The notes below the pieces were generated by a model. It was given only the letters and a program-made list of their open reading frames with translations. It made no database searches and was not told where the DNA came from. A stretch of DNA of 64,000 nucleotides from Thalassospira australica (GTDB lineage: Bacteria > Pseudomonadota > Alphaproteobacteria > Rhodospirillales > Thalassospiraceae): assembly GCF_000763295.1 (NCBI RefSeq), contig NZ_JRJE01000032.1:124001-188000 (forward strand), written 5' to 3'. The number at the start of each line of letters is the position of its first letter. Positions within the stretch are counted from its first letter, which is position 1. Positions 8,398-17,621 of the stretch are shown piece by piece. The translations under genes and the position numbers were made by a program.

Positions 8398-9207
8398 TTA
8401 CGCCTTAAGCTTGTAGCCTGTCTTGATCATCCGATAGCACAGCAGCCAAAGGGCCGTATTAACCAAGGCCAGAACCACCACACCGGTCATGATCGTGCCA
8501 TCGGAAATGCCGGTAAAGCCATAACGGAACCCGTCAATCATGTAGAAGAACGGGTTGAAATGCACCAGCATCTGCCCCGCTTCCGGCAGGCTTTCCGCAC
8601 TGTAAAACGTGCCTGACAGGAACGATAACGGGGTGACGACAAAGTTGGTCACAACCGCAATATGGTCAAACTTCTCCGCCCAGACACCACCGGCAATCCC
8701 CAAAAGCGCCAGCATCAAGGATGCCGAAATCCCGAAATACAGGATCGCCCAGATGTTATGAATGCGCACCTCGACAAAGAACGACATGAAAATGGCCGTC
8801 ACCACGCCGACAATCATGCCACGCGTCACCGCGCCAAAGGCAAACCCGGCAACCATTTCACCGGCAGACAAGGGCGGCATCAGAACATCGACAATATTGC
8901 CCTGAACCTTTGCAATCGTGATCGAGCTTGATGAATTGGCAAAGGCATTCTGCACCATGGTCATCATGATCAGACCCGGTGCAAGGAAGGTTGCAAACGC
9001 AATACCGTTAACCGTTTCAACCGCCCGGCCAAGGGCCAGCAGGAAAACAGCCAAAAACAACAGGCTGGTTACAACCGGTGCACCCACGGTTTGCAGATGC
9101 ACATTTAAAAACCGACGGACTTCTTTGGCATAAAGTGTCCAAAGACCAAGCCAGTTCACAGCCCCCATATAACGCGGGGCAAGAACAGGCCGCTCTGACT
9201 CGTTCAT
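8398..9207 (-). CDS. ABC-2 type transporter permease
   Basis: A 269-residue inner-membrane protein with about six predicted helices and the ABC-2 permease pattern (MPPLSAGEMVAG, LSFLSGTFYSAESLP). It resembles YadH and the NodJ/DrrB type of exporter permease. The ATG at 9207 follows AAGGA; the long upstream extension of the frame is proline/arginine-rich and unlikely. These permeases need a separate ATPase, usually the adjacent upstream gene, but here upstream is the divergent recX and downstream is a terminator. The partner ATPase must be encoded elsewhere. The substrate is unknown. Confidence 0.85.
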   Translation of the reverse strand: MNESERPVLAPRYMGAVNWLGLWTLYAKEVRRFLNVHLQTVGAPVVTSLLFLAVFLLALGRAVETVNGIAFATFLAPGLIMMTMVQNAFANSSSSITIAKVQGNIVDVLMPPLSAGEMVAGFAFGAVTRGMIVGVVTAIFMSFFVEVRIHNIWAILYFGISASLMLALLGIAGGVWAEKFDHIAVVTNFVVTPLSFLSGTFYSAESLPEAGQMLVHFNPFFYMIDGFRYGFTGISDGTIMTGVVVLALVNTALWLLCYRMIKTGYKLKA

Positions 9208-9301
9208 GGAATTTCCTTCGGAAAAATGCAGACAATTGCGCGTAAAATAAGGAGAGTAAGGGTCCCGATGCAAGGGGGCGTAAAGATTAACGACGGATGA
9301 T

Positions 9302-10012
9302 ATGAACGACAAACCGCGCCAAAGCCCGGAAACACTCACGTTCGAGGCCCAAAAAAAGCCCGGCGGAAATGCCCGTTTTGCCAGTACGCAGGCGAAAAAC
9401 GCCAAAAACACACAAAACCGCGACCCGAAACGCCCGCGCAAGGTCACCCGAGACTATCTGATGAATTATGCCACCTGGTATCTCGAACGTTTTGCTGCGT
9501 CACGTGCCCGGCTTGAAAAACTGATGCGCTCCAAAATCAGGCTTTCGGTTGCCGAACATGGCACCGACCCGGATGAAGCCGTGGACTGGATGAATTCGGT
9601 ACTCTCGGCCTGTGAAAAGGCAGGTTTCATCAATGACGATGCCTATGCCAAGGGGCGCGCGCGATCCTTGCTCAGGCGCGGCAAGGCCATGCGCGTTATT
9701 GCCGCCGATCTTTCGTCACGCGGCATCGCCAGTGATCAGATTGATGCGGCACTCACCGAACTGCGCGCCGAGGCCGAAGATGCAGCCTACGAGGAAGTGC
9801 GCGGCACCGATCCCAATATCGCGGCCGCCGCCGCCTATGCGCGACGCCGCCGTTTGGGACCATGGCGCAGGTCTGACATCCGCGAAGAAAAACGTGAAAA
9901 GGATATGGCCGCTTTGGCCCGACAGGGGTTTGGCTATGACACCGCCACCCGCATCATCAATAGCGACATCGAAGAACTCGAAGACCTGCTCTCAATGATC
10001 GACGGGATTTGA
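9302..10012 (+). CDS. recX: RecX family regulatory protein
   Basis: A 236-residue basic protein. After a lysine/arginine-rich leader of about 50 residues it has three RecX helical repeats. These include YLERFAASRARLEKLMRSKI, FINDDAYAKGRARSLLRRGK and the R-x-K-x-x-x-AA-L-x-RQGF-x-Y-x-TA-x-x-I pattern at the end. RecX binds RecA filaments and limits their extension. recA is not nearby, which is usual in alphaproteobacteria. It is divergent from the ABC permease with 94 bases between the starts. An arsC-like gene follows 58 bases downstream. Confidence 0.85.
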   Translation: MNDKPRQSPETLTFEAQKKPGGNARFASTQAKNAKNTQNRDPKRPRKVTRDYLMNYATWYLERFAASRARLEKLMRSKIRLSVAEHGTDPDEAVDWMNSVLSACEKAGFINDDAYAKGRARSLLRRGKAMRVIAADLSSRGIASDQIDAALTELRAEAEDAAYEEVRGTDPNIAAAAAYARRRRLGPWRRSDIREEKREKDMAALARQGFGYDTATRIINSDIEELEDLLSMIDGI

Positions 10013-10070
10013 TCCGCCGTCCAAACACCGCTATCAAGAGACACCCCAATTCTGATCCGGAGACCCAACC

Positions 10071-10406
10071 ATGATGGTCCGCATCTATCACAATCCGCGC
10101 TGCTCGAAATCGCGCCAGACTTTGGCACTCATCGAAGAACAGGGCATCACCCCCGATGTCATCGCCTATCTTGATACCCCGCCAACCCCGCAGGAACTTG
10201 GCGAAATTCTTGATATGCTCGGCATAAAACCCGAGGACATCCTGCGCAAGAAAGAAGCCCGCGAAGAAGGTATTTCTGATCTGCGCGGGGATGAATTGAT
10301 CGAAGCCCTTTGTGCGCACCCGCGTGCCATCGAACGCCCGATCGTGGTCAATGGCGACAAGGCCGTTCTGGGTCGTCCGCCCGAAAACGTTCTGGAAATC
10401 CTGTAA
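10071..10406 (+). CDS. arsC: ArsC family arsenate reductase (glutaredoxin-linked)
   Basis: A 111-residue thioredoxin-fold protein with the catalytic cysteine in HNPRCSKSR (Cys11) and the RPIVVNG segment near the C-terminus. It fits the ArsC/YffB family that reduces arsenate with glutathione and glutaredoxin. There is no arsR or arsB nearby, so it may be a housekeeping ArsC/Spx-like protein rather than part of an arsenic operon. Two adjacent ATG codons could start it. GATCCGGAGACC lies just upstream. Confidence 0.85.
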   Translation: MMVRIYHNPRCSKSRQTLALIEEQGITPDVIAYLDTPPTPQELGEILDMLGIKPEDILRKKEAREEGISDLRGDELIEALCAHPRAIERPIVVNGDKAVLGRPPENVLEIL

Positions 10407-10420
10407 AGCTGCGGCCGATA

Positions 10421-10584
10421 GATGCCCGCCTTCACGGGCATGACGGTATACCGAGCACCGTCGTTCCCGCCACGCGGGAACCCCTTGCGCCCGAATACAG
10501 CGCATATACCGCGAAACCTGTGGCGTCATCAAAGCGCCTGATTGCCGTTTCCAGAAGCCCCGTCATGCCCGCGAAGGCGGGCAT
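10421..10584. repeat. Composite repeat with 26-bp inverted ends
   Basis: The 26 bases at 10421-10446 and 10559-10584 are inverted copies differing at one base. Each is itself a hairpin (ATGCCCGCC..GGGCAT). A further hairpin, CGTTCCCGCCACGCGGGAAC, lies between them. The units resemble the CGTCAT-CCCGC-GCGGG dispersed palindromes common in proteobacterial intergenic DNA. It fills the gap after arsC and could act as a bidirectional terminator or a non-autonomous mobile repeat. Confidence 0.7.
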
Positions 10585-10611
10585 CCATACGGCACTAAAA
10601 ACCAACCATCC

Positions 10612-10650
10612 CAAACGCCTGTGCCCGTCCGGCACGGGCGTTTTTCTTTC
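10612..10650 (+). terminator. Terminator, copy A of a duplicated hairpin
   Basis: A 12-bp stem with one G-T pair (AACGCCTGTGCC with GGCACGGGCGTT) is followed by TTTTTCTTTC. The 32 bases at 10615-10646 match 11806-11837 at 30 positions. Confidence 0.8.
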
Positions 10651-10811
10651 TGAGCGACAAGTCACCCAACCCGCCGCAAAACACCAACACGGAAATTTTT
10701 TATCTAATTTTCAATCCTAGTTTACACTGCTTTTATAGAGAGAAATCAGTTTACTCTGATATCTTAGGTTGCACGCTACAACGGTCTTGTTGAAAGACAA
10801 CAGAGGTGGTC

Positions 10812-11699
10812 ATGCGGATTTTCATAGTATTTTTTATTGTTGCGGCATCTTCTCTTGTTTTTACGAAAACCAACGCCGATGACCTTCCCGATATTTCCAA
10901 AATGTCGATAGAGGAAATTGAGAAACTTCCCGCAGATATTATACCTCAACTACCTGCTTCGGATGTCTTCGCAAAAATTGCTGAAGAGAAAAAATTATCC
11001 TCAAGTTTTTTCGATACAGCTCTCATTATAAATCTATCTAAATTACTGTTTTTTGAGCCAAGTGAAGAACAAAAAATTCAGGCCGTAAAAGCCTTTCAAA
11101 AAAGCATTGGAAACAAAGCGGATGGGGTTTTGACAATGGGGCAATTCGAAGAGTTGGGTCGCCGAGCTACCCGTAGCACCGACACCCCAGTCTACCCTTC
11201 CACTTTTGGGGAAGATATCCGCGTTTACATTGAGACCGATTTTGCAATAGCTGAAGGAACTTGGATAATCGAAGGACAGCGAATTGCTTATCCAATCAAC
11301 CACAGCAAAATCACTTGTAGAAAATACTCTGGGGTTTGTGAAGTAGTGCAGGCTGATGTCGCAGTTCCAAACCTTGACGAAAATAGCAACAGTTACAGTT
11401 TGCATCTCAGCACAGAAAATTATGAGGTTATCTCTTGGTCAATGGATGAAGTAGTTTCGCAATCAGTTGGTGAGTGCAGGAAAACCCTCATGACCATGAG
11501 CAAAAGTAGTGGTGAAGTTTTTCAGGTAACTAGCAATGTCGGCAAGGAAGGCTGCGAGATCGGAGGGTTACTAGCTTTACCACAACTTGAAACTCCTCAG
11601 GTTGCCAAAATGGTTGGCGGCTTCGATACGGCGCAGAAGTTCTGGCAGGAACGCAAGACGGAGATTTCAAAGTTCTATGGGCCGAACATTGTTGAGTAG
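10812..11699 (+). CDS. Secreted protein of unknown function with peptidoglycan-binding-like segment
   Basis: A 295-residue protein. The ATG at 10812 has AGAGGTGG at the right distance; the frame also has a GTG two codons earlier. A signal peptide is clear (basic start, hydrophobic core, cut near NADD). An acidic helical region follows (SIEEIEKLPADI), then a stretch AVKAFQKSIGNKADGVLTMG that looks like a peptidoglycan-binding type 1 repeat. The second half has several cysteines and is beta-rich, and I do not recognise it. The gene is much more AT-rich than its neighbours and lies between two almost identical terminators, which suggests recent acquisition. Function unknown. Confidence 0.7.
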   Translation: MRIFIVFFIVAASSLVFTKTNADDLPDISKMSIEEIEKLPADIIPQLPASDVFAKIAEEKKLSSSFFDTALIINLSKLLFFEPSEEQKIQAVKAFQKSIGNKADGVLTMGQFEELGRRATRSTDTPVYPSTFGEDIRVYIETDFAIAEGTWIIEGQRIAYPINHSKITCRKYSGVCEVVQADVAVPNLDENSNSYSLHLSTENYEVISWSMDEVVSQSVGECRKTLMTMSKSSGEVFQVTSNVGKEGCEIGGLLALPQLETPQVAKMVGGFDTAQKFWQERKTEISKFYGPNIVE

Positions 11700-11803
11700 C
11701 TCAAATTAGCGCAACCAATCAAAAGTCCTGCCCGGCCCGCACAAAAGGATTAAGAACGAGGCAATGAAATTTTGTCGGATTGCGCCGAGATCCACAATAA
11801 AAC

Positions 11804-11838
11804 ACACGCCTGTTCCCTTCCGGCACGGGCGTTTTTCG
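11804..11838 (+). terminator. Terminator, copy B of the duplicated hairpin
   Basis: A diverged copy of the hairpin at 10615-10646. Two G-to-T changes weaken the stem, but the GGCACGGGCGTTTTTC arm and T-run are kept. It lies 107 bases after the AT-rich gene. Confidence 0.65.
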
Positions 11839-11918
11839 TAATTAATAAAGGTAGAACTTCCCCAGACGTATTATGTCTGACGCAGAAAAACGCGCATGCA
11901 CCTGTGGGGAGGTCATTG

Positions 11919-12287
11919 ATGATTGCTGCTTTTGCCCTGATCCTTGTCTGCCAGTTATTTGGCGAGGTCATCTCGGAACTGTTTGACCTGCCGGTTCCCG
12001 GTCCGGTCATCGGGCTGGTTCTGCTGTTCTTTGGCCTTCTGATCAAACGCAACCCGCCCAAGGTGCTGACCGATGCGGCGGACAATCTGCTGATCCATTT
12101 CTCGTTGCTGTTTGTCCCCGCCGGGGTCGGCGTTGTGACCCAGATTGACCGGCTCAAGGGTGACTGGCTGCCGATTGCAGCAGCCCTTACCCTGTCGACC
12201 CTGATGACCATTGTTCTCACCGCGCTTTTGATGTCCAGACTGCTGCCCAAAGCCAAAACAGCCAAAAATGCGGAGGACGGGCAATGA
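11919..12287 (+). CDS. lrgA: CidA/LrgA family membrane protein
   Basis: A 122-residue protein with four hydrophobic helices and the family pattern PVPGPVIGLVLLF followed by NLLIHFSLLFVPAGVGV. The ATG at 11919 has GGGGAGG seven bases upstream; the longer frame upstream runs through a terminator and is not credible. CidA/LrgA proteins are holin-like inner-membrane proteins tied to murein hydrolase control and to export of small carbon compounds such as pyruvate or glycolate in some organisms. It overlaps the lrgB start by four bases (ATGA), so the two are translationally coupled. Confidence 0.88.
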   Translation: MIAAFALILVCQLFGEVISELFDLPVPGPVIGLVLLFFGLLIKRNPPKVLTDAADNLLIHFSLLFVPAGVGVVTQIDRLKGDWLPIAAALTLSTLMTIVLTALLMSRLLPKAKTAKNAEDGQ

Positions 12288-13009
12288 ACGAAACAGATAT
12301 CACACAGCTTTGGGTCTATCTGTCGACCAAACCGCTCACCGGGCTGACCATCACCCTTGTTGCCTATGCGATTGGCTTTTGGCTGTATCAGAAAAGCGAC
12401 CGCAACCCACTGTGCAATCCGGTGGTGATTGCCATCGCGCTGATTGCCACCCTGCTCAAACTGACCGGCACCCCCTATGCCACCTATTTCGAAGGTGCGC
12501 AGTTCGTGCACTTCCTGCTGGGCCCGGCGACCGTGGCATTGGCCGTTCCGCTGTTTCGCCAGACCGAAACGCTAAAACGCGCCCTTCCGGTGATTGTTCT
12601 CGGGGTGCTGTTTGGTTCCCTGATGGCAAGCGCCAGCACGGTTGTTCTGGCATGGGCCTTGGGGGCAAGCCCGGAAACACTGGCGTCCCTTGCGCCAAAA
12701 TCGGTCACAACCCCGGTTGCCATGGGTATTGCCGAAAACATTGGCGGTGTTCCCGCCCTTACGGCTGTCTGCGTGATTGCGACGGGCATTGTCGGGGCCA
12801 CCCTTGGCCCGATGGTGATGAATATGGCCCGGCTCAAGGACTGGCGCGCACGCGGCTTTGCCATGGGGGTGGCATCGCATGGCATCGGCACCGCACGCGC
12901 CTTTCAGGTCAATGAAACCGCCGGGGCCTTTTCCGGCCTTGCGATGGGGTTAAACACCATGGCCACCGCGCTCACCATCCCGTTCCTGTGGCATTGGATA
13001 TTTGGCTAG
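12284..13009 (+). CDS. lrgB: CidB/LrgB family membrane protein
   Basis: A 241-residue inner-membrane protein with the LrgB signature: the YxxxxGAQFVHFLLGPATVALAVPL segment (split by normal variation), PKSVTTPVAMGI and ASHGIGTARAFQ. It is the usual partner of LrgA. Its start overlaps the lrgA stop. The pair may be a carbon overflow exporter or take part in cell-wall lysis control; the sequence does not decide. A strong terminator follows. Confidence 0.92.
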   Translation: MNETDITQLWVYLSTKPLTGLTITLVAYAIGFWLYQKSDRNPLCNPVVIAIALIATLLKLTGTPYATYFEGAQFVHFLLGPATVALAVPLFRQTETLKRALPVIVLGVLFGSLMASASTVVLAWALGASPETLASLAPKSVTTPVAMGIAENIGGVPALTAVCVIATGIVGATLGPMVMNMARLKDWRARGFAMGVASHGIGTARAFQVNETAGAFSGLAMGLNTMATALTIPFLWHWIFG

Positions 13010-13017
13010 ACTCTAGA

Positions 13018-13050
13018 TAAAAGGGGCGGGCCACAGCCCACCCCTTTTTA
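13018..13050 (+). terminator. Terminator of lrgAB
   Basis: AAAAGGGGCGGGC pairs with GCCCACCCCTTTT (12 of 13 bp), with a short loop and then a T-run. It may also serve the convergent chemoreceptor gene. Confidence 0.85.
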
Positions 13051-13094
13051 AACACATCATCCAGATCCATCCGCCTATTGCAGATGACGTCTGA

Positions 13095-14798
13095 TTATCC
13101 GACGCGCAACTGTTTCAGGAAGTCCGATACAGTTGTTTGCAAACTATCGATCTGCTTGGCCATAGCCCCGACATTTTGATCAAGTTCACCGGCTGCGGCC
13201 CCACTTCGGGCAGCGGCTTCGTTGATCTCGTTGATATTGGCCACAACTTCGGATGATCCCGAAGATGCACTGGTTGCACTATTGGCAATTTCGTTCACAG
13301 CCGTGCTTTGTTCGCTAACCGCAGATGAAATACCAGCAGCGATTTCGCTGATCGACGAAATGGTTTGGGTAACCTTTTCAATCGCCTCAACCGTCACCTT
13401 GGTTTCATCCTGAATGCCGCCAATCTGCTGGGCAATCTCGTCGGTTGCCTTCGCCGTCTGGTTGGCAAGGTTTTTGACCTCCTGTGCCACCACGGCAAAG
13501 CCTTTCCCGGCCTCACCGGCACGGGCGGCCTCAATCGTCGCATTAAGCGCCAGAAGGTTGGTCTGCGCAGCAATATCGTTAATCAGGCTAACGACTTCGC
13601 CGATCCGTTCCGCAGCTTCGGCCAATCCCCCGACCATCTCGTTGGCGCGGGATGCTTCGCCAACCGCTGTCTCGGCGATTGATGTGGATTCACGCACCTG
13701 TTCGCCAATGCCGCTGATTGATGCCGACAGTTCCTCGGTCGCGGCAGCAACCGTCTGAACGCTTTGTGCCGACTCATTGGCCGCCTCGGACACCCGTTGG
13801 CTTTGGCTAAGCGAATGATTGGCAGATTCGCGCATCATCTCGGTTGATTTCTGCATGCCATTCGAAGACTGTCGCACCGATGAAACAATCTGACCAATCG
13901 ACTGTTCAAGTTCCTCGGCCAGGCGGTTGCGCTGTTCAACCCGTTCGTCTTCGGCGCGTTTTTCGGAACTTTTGTGGGCGGCTTCGGCTTCCTTTATTTT
14001 CTCAGCTGCTTCGCGCCAGCGCAGAAGACCATTGGCAATCACGCCAATCTCGTCCTTGCGGTCGGTAAAGGAAACTTCCTCGGAAAAATCACGTTCAACA
14101 AACCGGGAAATCGTCTGACCAAGATCACGCAGCGGCCCAAGCTGCCAGCGCAGCAACAGGAACAGCAATCCGGCAGAGGCGATGGCAACAATGAACCCGA
14201 CAATCGCGATACGTGTCTCGATCTCGCCAGCAACCGCAGCGACCTCTGCCTTCTCGATGCCGACATACAAAATGCCAAGCGTATCCCCGGACGGTGATTT
14301 GATCGGCGAATATTGCGTTACATATTCGGTGCCAAGGATAAGCGCTTCACCACGGAACGTGTTACCCGACATGATCGGCTTATAGGCCGCACTGCCCTTG
14401 CCAAGCATGGTTCCAACGGCACGCTTGCCATCCGGCTTGATGATGTTGGTTGAAACACGGACAAAATCCTGCTCTGCCGGAACAAAGGCAAAAACAGTTG
14501 CCGTCTGACCTGTTGCCGCCCCAATCGAATCAATCAATTCATGCGATGACAAATCCGGAATTTCCGGGATCACCAGATTTGCGGTTTCCCCATCTTGGGA
14601 AATCGTCATGGAAAAATCGGGATAGTTGTCTTGCAAGATCGTTGCAGCAACACGCATGTTAAGCTTCTGGGATTCCAGGCTGTCACTTGCGACCTTGTCG
14701 TCAATGCGCAACATGATCAGAACACCCAAAAGAACGATACCGCCAATCAGGATGGTAACGGCGGCAAGCGCCACCTTTAAAATCAGGCTTTTCGACAT
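13095..14798 (-). CDS. Methyl-accepting chemotaxis protein with periplasmic Cache domain
   Basis: A 567-residue chemoreceptor. An N-terminal membrane helix spans about residues 7-30. The periplasmic region (about 33-190) has the single-Cache pattern [15 protein letters not shown] followed by [11 protein letters not shown] and GILYVGIE. A second helix is near 196-216, then HAMP and the cytoplasmic signalling rod. The hairpin tip is intact ([35 protein letters not shown]). It would bind a small ligand in the periplasm and control CheA. No che genes adjoin it. The ligand is unknown. Confidence 0.93.
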   Translation of the reverse strand: MSKSLILKVALAAVTILIGGIVLLGVLIMLRIDDKVASDSLESQKLNMRVAATILQDNYPDFSMTISQDGETANLVIPEIPDLSSHELIDSIGAATGQTATVFAFVPAEQDFVRVSTNIIKPDGKRAVGTMLGKGSAAYKPIMSGNTFRGEALILGTEYVTQYSPIKSPSGDTLGILYVGIEKAEVAAVAGEIETRIAIVGFIVAIASAGLLFLLLRWQLGPLRDLGQTISRFVERDFSEEVSFTDRKDEIGVIANGLLRWREAAEKIKEAEAAHKSSEKRAEDERVEQRNRLAEELEQSIGQIVSSVRQSSNGMQKSTEMMRESANHSLSQSQRVSEAANESAQSVQTVAAATEELSASISGIGEQVRESTSIAETAVGEASRANEMVGGLAEAAERIGEVVSLINDIAAQTNLLALNATIEAARAGEAGKGFAVVAQEVKNLANQTAKATDEIAQQIGGIQDETKVTVEAIEKVTQTISSISEIAAGISSAVSEQSTAVNEIANSATSASSGSSEVVANINEINEAAARSGAAAGELDQNVGAMAKQIDSLQTTVSDFLKQLRVG

Positions 14799-15303
14799 AC
14801 TCTCTCTCTATTCAAGATGGCTCCCGAAATATCCGTTTCGGCAGGCGTTATGATTTTGTATGCACGTTCCTCAAGGTCTTGATCGCCTAGTTTAAAGCTA
14901 TTTACGCCATAAGATACTACAAACTATACTTTCGTATCAACACCTGATTAAACAGCGTTCTACCCAGAGTAGTTAGCGTATCGAAAGCTTTTTCTGGGAT
15001 AATAACACGCTCAATCAGCACCTTATTGGAATGAGTGAAACCTAAACAAACGAATAGGTCGCTCTTATTCCTTCTCATATGGGGAGTACGGTTGAAAAAA
15101 TCCTGAAAAACGTATGGGTACGTGTAAACCCATGGCGACCGCCTGCACGATCACCTTCTCTGGGTTCAATAAGATGTCTGTGGATGGAATTTGACGATCC
15201 CGGCACAGTCAGCCGGGTGACGTATGGGTAGGCATATCGTCGTCACAGGCCAAAGCCCAAGCCGAGTATCTTGCCAAGTCAGAAAAAGGCCCGCCGCCGA
15301 AGA
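14799..15303. other. Non-coding gap upstream of the chemoreceptor
   Basis: No coding frame is credible in these 505 bases. The part near 14800-14950 should hold the chemoreceptor promoter. ACGTATGGGTA recurs at 15110-15120 and 15220-15230, and CCCGGC..GCCGGG forms a small hairpin at 15200-15218. The rest shows nothing I can name. Confidence 0.4.
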
Positions 15304-16050
15304 TCAGTAATCGACCTTAACAAAATAAAGCCCGTCGGCGGGTGCCGTCGGTCCGCCAGCCGCCCGGTCGCATGCCTCAAGCGCGTGTTTCACGTCAATC
15401 GGCTTCCAGTTGCCCTTGCCGACCAAAACAAGGGTTCCAACCATATTGCGCACCTGATGATGCAGGAACGACCGGCTTTCGGTATGCACCCGGATTTCAA
15501 GCGGGTTTTCGCGCCCACGGGTGACTTCAAGCTTTTCAAGCGTCTTGATCGGACTGTTGGCCTGACATTCGCTGGCACGAAATGAGGTGAAATCAAACGT
15601 CCCGATCAGATGTTGGGCCGCTTCATTCATCGCATCGACATCAAGGGGCTTATACACCCCCCACGCCAGCCCGGCCTCGAATGTCAGCGGTGCCCGGCGA
15701 TTGATGATGCGGTACATGTAATAGCGCTTTTTTGACGAAAACCGCGCATGGAAGTCCTCAGAAACTTCGACGCATTCCTTGACCGCCACCGGATCGGGTT
15801 TCAGGTAATGATTGATCGCATTCATTACCGCTTTAGCCGGGTAATATTTCGGCAAATCGAAATGCACCACCTGGCCCAACGCATGGACCCCGGCATCGGT
15901 CCGGCCCGATACATAGACGCGCACAAATTCACCGACGAACCTTTCGACCGCGATCTCAAAGACCTGCTGGACCGAAATCACTTCGTCCTGATACTGCCAG
16001 CCGTGATAGGGGCGGCCATCATATTCGACGGTGCATTTATAACGCTGCAT
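15304..16050 (-). CDS. truA: tRNA pseudouridine(38-40) synthase
   Basis: A 248-residue enzyme with the catalytic aspartate in SGRTDAGVHALGQ (Asp52), the N-terminal YDGRPYHGWQ strand and the C-terminal SFLHHQVRNMVGTL motif. It makes pseudouridine in the tRNA anticodon arm. Its length is normal. It follows argG in the same direction, but a strong hairpin separates the two. Confidence 0.96.
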   Translation of the reverse strand: MQRYKCTVEYDGRPYHGWQYQDEVISVQQVFEIAVERFVGEFVRVYVSGRTDAGVHALGQVVHFDLPKYYPAKAVMNAINHYLKPDPVAVKECVEVSEDFHARFSSKKRYYMYRIINRRAPLTFEAGLAWGVYKPLDVDAMNEAAQHLIGTFDFTSFRASECQANSPIKTLEKLEVTRGRENPLEIRVHTESRSFLHHQVRNMVGTLVLVGKGNWKPIDVKHALEACDRAAGGPTAPADGLYFVKVDY

Positions 16051-16128
16051 GGACTCTCAAAATTCGTTCGAACGTCTGGGGCCAAGGCCCGGAATTGCGC
16101 GCACCCGTTATATCCGGGCTGACAAAAG

Positions 16129-16158
16129 AAAACGAGGGGCTTTGATGCCCCTCGTTTC
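16129..16158 (-). terminator. Terminator of argG
   Basis: A perfect 10-bp core stem (AACGAGGGGC with GCCCCTCGTT) around a 6-base loop. On the minus strand it is followed by TTCTTTTG. Confidence 0.85.
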
Positions 16159-16182
16159 AGACCTCACACAAAAACTGCGTGA

Positions 16183-17403
16183 TTATTTCAGATCGTCGTT
16201 GCCGTAACCAAGGCGCAGGCGAAGGGCATTCAGCTTGATGAAGCCTTCTGCATCATGCTGGTCATAGACGGTGTCGGCCTCAAAGGTCACATGCTCTTCG
16301 GAATAGATCGAGTTCGGCGACTTACGACCGGTGACCGTGACGTTGCCCTTGTACAGATCAAGGCGCACGGTGCCGTTCACAGAACGCTGGGTGTCATCGA
16401 TCAGGCGCTGCAGGGCCTGACGTTCCGGCGACCACCAGTAGCCGTTATAGATCATCTCGGCATAACGCGGCATCAGCTCGTCTTTAAGGTGACCGGCATT
16501 GCGATCCAGCGTGATGCTTTCCATCGCACGGTGTGCGGTCAAAAGGATCGTGCCGCCCGGGGTTTCGTAAACGCCACGTGACTTCATGCCGACATAGCGG
16601 TTTTCAACCAGATCAAGACGGCCGATACCGTTCTTGCCTGCCAGCTCATTCAGCTTGGTCAGAAGCGTCGCCGGGCTCATGCGTTCGCCATTGATCGCAA
16701 CCGGGTCACCTTGTTCGAACTCGATGTCGATGGTGGTGATTTCATCAGGTGCCGCCTGCGGCGAAACGGTACGCATAAACATGTTTTCGTCGGGCTTGAC
16801 CCACGGATCTTCCAGCGCCTTGCCTTCATACGAGATATGCAGAAGGTTGGCATCGGTCGAATAGGGCGGCTCATCGCCACCGGCCTTATCGGCCGAAATC
16901 GGAATCTGGTGTTTCTGGGCAAAGTCGAGCAACGCGGTACGCGAATTCAGATCCCATTCACGCCACGGCGCGATCACCTTGACGTCCGGCTTCAGGCCAT
17001 AATAGCCAAGCTCGAAACGGACCTGATCGTTACCCTTGCCGGTCGCGCCATGCGACACCGCATCGGCACCGACTTCCTTGGCGATTTCGATCTGGCGCTT
17101 GGCAATCAGCGGACGCGCGATCGAGGTGCCCAGCAGGTAAACCCCTTCATAGAGCGCATTGGCACGGAACATCGGGAAGACGTAATCGCGCACGAACTCT
17201 TCGCGCAGATCTTCGATAAAGATCTGTTTGACGCCGAACATCTCTGCCTTTTTACGGGCCGGTTCCAGCTCTTCACCCTGGCCGAGATCGGCGGTGAAGG
17301 TTACGACTTCGCAGTTATACTGTTCGCGAAGCCATTTCAGGATGATGGAGGTATCCAGACCGCCTGAATAGGCAAGGACGACCTTTTTGACCTGATCGCT
17401 CAT
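16183..17403 (-). CDS. argG: Argininosuccinate synthase
   Basis: A 406-residue enzyme with the N-terminal PP-loop AYSGGLDTS at residues 11-19 and the family segments [24 protein letters not shown] and SNRT-like [10 protein letters not shown]. It condenses citrulline and aspartate with ATP, the step after argF. The start was set at the ATG at 17403 (MSDQVKK); the frame is open a little further upstream but without homologous character. argD and argF lie in a separate operon 8 kb away. Confidence 0.97.
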   Translation of the reverse strand: MSDQVKKVVLAYSGGLDTSIILKWLREQYNCEVVTFTADLGQGEELEPARKKAEMFGVKQIFIEDLREEFVRDYVFPMFRANALYEGVYLLGTSIARPLIAKRQIEIAKEVGADAVSHGATGKGNDQVRFELGYYGLKPDVKVIAPWREWDLNSRTALLDFAQKHQIPISADKAGGDEPPYSTDANLLHISYEGKALEDPWVKPDENMFMRTVSPQAAPDEITTIDIEFEQGDPVAINGERMSPATLLTKLNELAGKNGIGRLDLVENRYVGMKSRGVYETPGGTILLTAHRAMESITLDRNAGHLKDELMPRYAEMIYNGYWWSPERQALQRLIDDTQRSVNGTVRLDLYKGNVTVTGRKSPNSIYSEEHVTFEADTVYDQHDAEGFIKLNALRLRLGYGNDDLK

Positions 17404-17621
17404 GGGAGTGACGCCTTTCTTCTTCCGAAACAATGCAGGGCGCGGCACCTAACACCTGCGTCCTGTCGGGGCCTGCACTGTCCATGCGATAATTGCCCCT
17501 AGACCTTGAGCGCGGAGTATAGGAAAACACTACTAGGGGGCAAGACCCAAGATGGGCTTGGCCGCAAAAAGGCACAAAAAGACCGCACTTTTTGCCACGC
17601 TTTTGGAAAAATCCGCGCCGA

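Noticed and set aside
11772..11918. A longer lrgA product starting before the terminator repeat
   Set aside because: The upstream part runs through the terminator and has no membrane or family character; the ATG at 11919 has a strong ribosome-binding site.
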